Origin: CAZCGA01 sp964498075
GTDB lineage: Bacteria; Desulfobacterota; Binatia; HRBIN30
DNA length: 10,617 bases
Reading direction: 5' to 3'
Assembly: GCA_964498075.1 (NCBI GenBank)
Contig: CAZCGA010000184.1
Coordinates: 1-10,617, forward strand
The position numbers and the translations under genes are program-made. The notes under the pieces were generated by a model. The model saw only the letters and a list, made by a program, of their open reading frames with translations. It was not told where the DNA came from and made no database searches. Positions 8,124 through 10,617 of the stretch are shown here, one piece after another. Each line of letters starts with the position of its first letter. Position 1 is the stretch's first letter.

Positions 8124-8141
8124 GTTGCGTGAGCGCGCAAC
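8124..8141 (+). other. Short inverted repeat downstream of the response regulator
   Basis: GTTGCG (8124-8129) and CGCAAC (8136-8141) are perfect complements around a 6-base loop, 42 bases after the regulator stop codon. There is no T-run, so a classical intrinsic terminator is not supported. It lies directly beside the larger dyad at 8142-8169. Confidence 0.4.
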
Positions 8142-8169
8142 ACTACGCGCGTAAACCCACGCGCGTAGT
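8142..8169 (+). promoter_or_regulatory. Perfect 10-bp inverted repeat (candidate operator)
   Basis: ACTACGCGCG (8142-8151) and CGCGCGTAGT (8160-8169) are perfect complements separated by 8 bases. The right arm is part of the leader core shared with the copy upstream of 9054. The left arm is not conserved there. The repeat could bind a dimeric regulator as DNA or fold as RNA. Proximity to the FixJ-type gene makes autoregulation conceivable. Confidence 0.55.
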
Positions 8170-8190
8170 ACTCCGAGCTTACGGCGCCAC

Positions 8191-8216
8191 CATACCTCTT
8201 TGTATAAGGAAGTATG
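8191..8216 (+). promoter_or_regulatory. Hairpin covering ribosome site and start codon (copy 1)
   Basis: Bases 8191-8201 can pair with 8206-8216 over 11 positions with one mismatch (8196/8211) and one G-U pair, closed by a 4-base loop. The 3' arm contains the only ribosome-site-like sequence (AAGGAAG, 8206-8212) and the ATG itself, so the fold would hide the start. It is relevant only if transcription begins upstream of 8191. Confidence 0.45.
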
Positions 8217-8816
8217 GCTCTGGGAGGGCATTTCCGCCTGGCGGCAGCTCCTAAAGAGAGATTTCAGGCCGACGTCACTCTGCCCCCGCAGCGCTGCGCA
8301 CCTTCCCGAAAGTCGGCACCCGAGCCGCGCCTGACCGTCGCTGTCATCCGGCAGCGGACCATCAAGTGGAGATGGCTGCTGTGCTTATTCATCATCAGTT
8401 GCCCGCGGACTAGCCCGGCAGACGATGACGGTAGCCGAGGACGGGCAAACGAAGGGGCGATTGGCGTAGAAGAACACGCCCGTGGTTGGCCGCCCCGGAT
8501 CATCGACATCCTCAACGCCACGGGTTCGGGATTTGAACCGGGCCGCCCGAACTACAGAGTCATTGGCCGCTCTCTCGGCCTCCCGGAGCAGATCGCGTCC
8601 CTGCTCGATGATTTCAGCACCATGAATGACGGACGAAATCTGGAGAAACCTCAGCAGCTACTCGCCAGATACCTTCTCAACCAAGCTGTAGAGCAAGTGC
8701 CCTTCCTCGCAAGCTTGCGCGACCGCGTTCCACACGGCGTCAAACTCAAGATCGACATCGACACTATGGGCGTGGCCGTTCAGATTAGAGTGCCGCTCCC
8801 CGCGCTGGTGTGGTGA
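8214..8816 (+). CDS. Hypothetical chimeric protein: leader-family N-terminus joined to a secreted-type domain
   Basis: I do not recognise this 200-residue protein as a whole. Residues 1-45 align without gaps to the start of the protein at 9054 (19 of 45 identical, e.g. LA at 9-10, LPxQ at 23-26, RK at 32-33, PExRL at 36-40), with third-position differences that suggest both were selected as protein. Beyond residue 45 the similarity stops. Residues 51-63 (KWRWLLCLFIISC) followed by a polar SPADDDG stretch look like an internal signal peptide or lipoprotein signal. Residues ~95-200 form an unknown domain (RIIDILNATGSGFEPGRPNY, LPEQIASLLDD, GVKLKIDIDTMGVAVQIRVP). No ATG, GTG or TTG lies in frame just before the hydrophobic segment, so the start at 8214 is retained. 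It could be a true fusion product or a decayed remnant in which a secreted-protein gene lost its own start. Confidence 0.6.
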   Translation: MALGGHFRLAAAPKERFQADVTLPPQRCAPSRKSAPEPRLTVAVIRQRTIKWRWLLCLFIISCPRTSPADDDGSRGRANEGAIGVEEHARGWPPRIIDILNATGSGFEPGRPNYRVIGRSLGLPEQIASLLDDFSTMNDGRNLEKPQQLLARYLLNQAVEQVPFLASLRDRVPHGVKLKIDIDTMGVAVQIRVPLPALVW

Positions 8817-8960
8817 TGAACAGTCGCGTCTCATGCGCCTCCCGACGTGACTCTTCCATCTTCCGCGAGGCCCTTCCTTTGTGTGGGATCCGCCCATGCG
8901 TGGTCGCGATTCGCGGTTCCCGTTCAAGCCTTTCTCCGCACCATTGACTGGCAAGAGTGG

Positions 8961-9053
8961 TCGGCGGCGTGAGGGCGTAAGGCCGCCCACGTAGAACCAC
9001 GCGCGTAGTAATCCGAGCTTACGGCGCTGCCGTCCCTCCTCTAAAAGGGACGC
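8961..9053 (+). promoter_or_regulatory. Duplicated leader, copy 2
   Basis: Second copy of the leader at 8121-8213. The CGTA-N12-TACG dyad is at 9004-9023 (central TAGTAATCCGAGCTT) and the near-invariant core is 8997-9027. The upstream arm of the copy-1 inverted repeat is replaced here by a different short stem, GGGCG (8973-8977) with CGCCC (8984-8988). It occupies the end of the 237-base gap 8817-9053; the rest of that gap shows no gene. Confidence 0.7.
9031..9052 (+). promoter_or_regulatory. Hairpin covering the ribosome site (copy 2)
   Basis: CGTCCCT (9031-9037) is perfectly complementary to AGGGACG (9046-9052), with an 8-base loop, ending one base before the ATG at 9054. The 3' arm contains the AAGGGA ribosome-site-like sequence. 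The base pairs differ from those in copy 1 while the overall arrangement is kept. Confidence 0.5.
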
Positions 9054-9440
9054 ATGGCGATGGATGCGAATCCTCAGCTGGCGGAAGTACCGAATGGTCT
9101 GCTGCAGCTCGACATCATGCTCCCGTCGCAACACTTCGGACCGCGACGCAAGCAGGGACCCGAGCAACGGCTCATGATTGCTGTCCTGCAAGATGCGCTC
9201 GAGTGCGTTGAGAAGCATCGCTTCGCCACGGACACTCACGGCCGACGGCTCTTCCACGACGCGGAGCGGTGGTTCCTCGCCCACGAGACAGGCTGGCCAT
9301 ACTCCTTCGAATGCATTTGTGCGGTGCTCGATCTCGACGCGAACGCCGTGCGTCACCGTTTGGGCGTGACGCAAGAGCAACAACCAGCACTCGTGCCACG
9401 CCAGATGTACGCTGCCAGACAGGAATCTCGGAGCCGTTGA
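9054..9440 (+). CDS. Conserved small hypothetical protein with possible C-terminal helix-turn-helix
   Basis: A soluble 128-residue protein without signal peptide or membrane segment. It resembles small uncharacterised proteins I recall from deltaproteobacteria-like and related genomes, with a PEQRLMIAVLQDALECVEKH helix (36-55), GRRLFHDAERWFL (63-75) and a WPYSFECICAVLDLD segment (81-95) followed by ANAVRHRLG. The last part has the look of a helix-turn-helix (SFECICAVLDLDANAVRHRL), so a DNA-binding or adaptor role is possible but unproven. It sits behind leader copy 2 and only 15 bases before the DUF1328 gene, suggesting an operon with it and perhaps the BON gene. Given the regulator upstream, it may belong to a stress regulon (inference). 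Confidence 0.82.
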   Translation: MAMDANPQLAEVPNGLLQLDIMLPSQHFGPRRKQGPEQRLMIAVLQDALECVEKHRFATDTHGRRLFHDAERWFLAHETGWPYSFECICAVLDLDANAVRHRLGVTQEQQPALVPRQMYAARQESRSR

Positions 9441-9455
9441 AAAGGAGGAAGCGCC

Positions 9456-9626
9456 ATGTTGCACTACGCAGTCGTCTTTTTCGTCATCGCCCTGATTGCC
9501 TCGGTACTCGGGTTCCGTGGCATTGCCGGCATGTCGGCGCAGATTGGCTGGGTGTTCGCGGTCGTCGCCATCGTCTTCCTCGCGGTCGCGCTGCTCGGTG
9601 GCCGCGGTTCCATTGCAGGTCCGTGA
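9456..9626 (+). CDS. DUF1328-family small membrane protein
   Basis: A 56-residue protein with two hydrophobic helices: VVFFVIALIASVLGF (6-20) and WVFAVVAIVFLAVALL (32-47), joined by the RGIAGMSAQIG loop that is characteristic of the DUF1328 (YtjA-like) family of about 55-60 residues. It is expected in the inner membrane with no known biochemical activity; relatives are often found with osmotic or envelope-stress genes. A strong AAAGGAGG ribosome site (9441-9448) lies 7 bases before the ATG and immediately after the upstream stop codon. This indicates translation within an operon. Confidence 0.92.
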   Translation: MLHYAVVFFVIALIASVLGFRGIAGMSAQIGWVFAVVAIVFLAVALLGGRGSIAGP

Positions 9627-9632
9627 CCGCAT

Positions 9633-9650
9633 CGACGTGGTGCCACGTCG
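9633..9650 (+). other. Intercistronic perfect inverted repeat
   Basis: CGACGTGG (9633-9640) and CCACGTCG (9643-9650) are perfect complements with a 2-base centre; as RNA a 7-bp stem with a 4-base loop is likely. It starts 7 bases after the DUF1328 stop. No T-run follows, so partial termination or mRNA-end stabilisation is more plausible than full termination. Confidence 0.5.
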
Positions 9651-9700
9651 CCGAACGCAGAACATCCAACCCTCACATCGAAGAAAGAAGGAGGAGACTC

Positions 9701-10617
9701 GTGGTGCAACCAAGGACAATCATTTCTCGACTGACAACGAAGCAGGCCTTGCTGGCGGCACTACTGAGCGGTGCGCTGGCCGCCCCTGCTCTCGCAGTAC
9801 AACCTGACGCGTGGATCACGACGAAGAGCAAGCTGGCGCTGCTGACAACCGAGGGTGTGAGCGCCACAGCCGTGAGCGTCGATACCGTCAACCAGCAGGT
9901 GACCTTGCACGGCAAGGTGCGCTCCGCTGAGGAGAAGGCGAAGGCCGAGACCGTCGTCAAGACGATCGATGGCGTGCAGGCCGTGCGTAATCTCCTCGAG
10001 GTGGTGGCGCCGCAGCACGAGAAGGCCGTGCAGCGCTCTGATGACGACATCAAAAAGCAGGTGAATACAGTGCTGCAGGCGCAGCCTTCACTGAAGGACA
10101 GCGCGATCACCGTGCAGTCCGTGAACAACGGCGTGGTCCTGCTTGCCGGCACGGCGAAGACGCTGACGGATCAGCTGAGCGCCCTCGAGGTGGCGTCCGG
10201 CGTTCCGGGCGTGCGCCACGTGTCCAGCGAAATTCAGAGCCCAGACACACTGGCCGATAAGGAGATCTGGCGCGAGCGCACGGCGCAGAAACCCAATGCC
10301 AAGTACGGCGCCGCCGACGCGTCGCGCGATGTGTGGATCACGTCAATGGCGAAGATGCGCTTGCTGGCCGACAGTCAGACGCCGGCGCTCGACATCAATG
10401 TAGACACCCGTGATGGAGTGGTGACGCTCTTCGGCATCGTGCCGGCAAAAGAAGCCAAGCGGGCGGCGGAGGCCGATGTGCGCAAGGTGAGCGGCGTCAA
10501 ACATGTAAAGAACGAACTGCAGGTGGTGGCCGGTGCCAAGCAACCCGCCGTGAAGGCGCAGGACGAGGACATCCAGCGCGACGTCAAGAAGAGCTTTCAG
10601 GACCGTGCAGACCTGAA
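9701..10617 (+). CDS. Periplasmic multi-BON-domain protein (3' end outside window)
   Basis: OsmY-like protein, 305 codons visible. A signal peptide (residues 1-32; QALLAALLSGALAAPALA, likely cut after the final ALA) directs it to the periplasm. BON domains, thought to bind phospholipid and support envelope integrity, lie at ~36-103, ~113-180 and ~209-277, and a fourth begins at ~288. Each shows the alpha-beta pattern ending in a Gly-Val segment and a hydrophobic strand (VTLHGKV, DGVQAVRNLLEVV; VVLLAGTA; VVTLFGIV, SGVKHVKNELQVV). Residues 36-131 match 210-305 without gaps. The start is GTG; two GTGs (9701, 9704) follow AAGGAGG (9688-9694), and 9701 is chosen with 6-base spacing. It lies 74 bases after the DUF1328 gene, probably in the same operon. 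Confidence 0.92.
   Translation, partial: MVQPRTIISRLTTKQALLAALLSGALAAPALAVQPDAWITTKSKLALLTTEGVSATAVSVDTVNQQVTLHGKVRSAEEKAKAETVVKTIDGVQAVRNLLEVVAPQHEKAVQRSDDDIKKQVNTVLQAQPSLKDSAITVQSVNNGVVLLAGTAKTLTDQLSALEVASGVPGVRHVSSEIQSPDTLADKEIWRERTAQKPNAKYGAADASRDVWITSMAKMRLLADSQTPALDINVDTRDGVVTLFGIVPAKEAKRAAEADVRKVSGVKHVKNELQVVAGAKQPAVKAQDEDIQRDVKKSFQDRADL

Larger units (their letters stand above)
8121..8213 (+). promoter_or_regulatory. Duplicated leader, copy 1 (upstream of the chimeric gene)
   Basis: This region aligns without gaps to 8961-9053, offset 840, with 66 of 93 bases identical by my count. The core 8157-8187 is identical at 30 of 31 positions. Inside it is a spaced dyad CGTA-N12-TACG (8164-8183; central TAGTACTCCGAGCTT), whose layout of half-sites recalls FixJ-family binding sites. 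It ends at the ATG at 8214. Transcription start and -10 element could not be placed with confidence. Confidence 0.7.

Noticed and set aside
8203..8208. TATAAG as a -10 element for the gene at 8214
   Set aside because: It would start transcription at or after the ATG, and the equivalent position of the second leader does not keep it (TAAAAG one base earlier, a poorer match).

Overview
The window is GC-rich, densely coding and essentially all on the + strand, with short gaps (the longest is 281 bases, 1780-2060, where no gene or clear signal is visible). The FtsH, wax-ester-synthase, CheB/CheR-kinase and BON genes, together with a secreted protein ending in a Thr/Pro-rich linker, a GGGGC motif, one membrane helix and an Arg cluster, suggest a deltaproteobacteria-like lineage. 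Candidatus Binatia (Binatota) is my best guess. It is an inference from protein style only.

Left part (1-3584). The 3' end of ftsH is followed by a predicted surface protein of the choice-of-anchor Q type. The last ~46 residues of that protein are a second, gapless copy of the FtsH C-terminal tail, fused just after its membrane anchor. The two tail copies (270-406 and 1643-1779) form a 137-bp direct repeat flanking the secreted-protein gene. A stand-alone wax ester synthase/diacylglycerol acyltransferase gene follows.

Middle (3585-8081). A 1246-residue CheB-CheR-coiled-coil-PAS-PAS-histidine kinase overlaps by 4 bases (ATGA) a FixJ/NarL-type response regulator. They look like one two-component system.

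Right part (8082-10617). Two small genes (8214 and 9054) each sit behind a copy of the same ~93-bp leader. The leaders share a nearly invariant 31-bp core with a CGTA-N12-TACG dyad, and each has a hairpin covering the ribosome binding site. The two proteins are related only over their first ~45 residues. The first then switches to an unrelated hydrophobic/secreted-looking sequence, so it appears to be a chimera. The second gene is followed closely by a DUF1328-type small membrane protein and a periplasmic multi-BON-domain protein that runs off the window. The BON protein carries a gapless 174-residue internal duplication. The likely reading is that the kinase/regulator pair controls the downstream envelope-stress genes through the duplicated leader; this is untested.

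The observations most worth following are the ftsH-tail repeat with the fused surface protein, and the duplicated leader that seems to have been captured by an unrelated gene.
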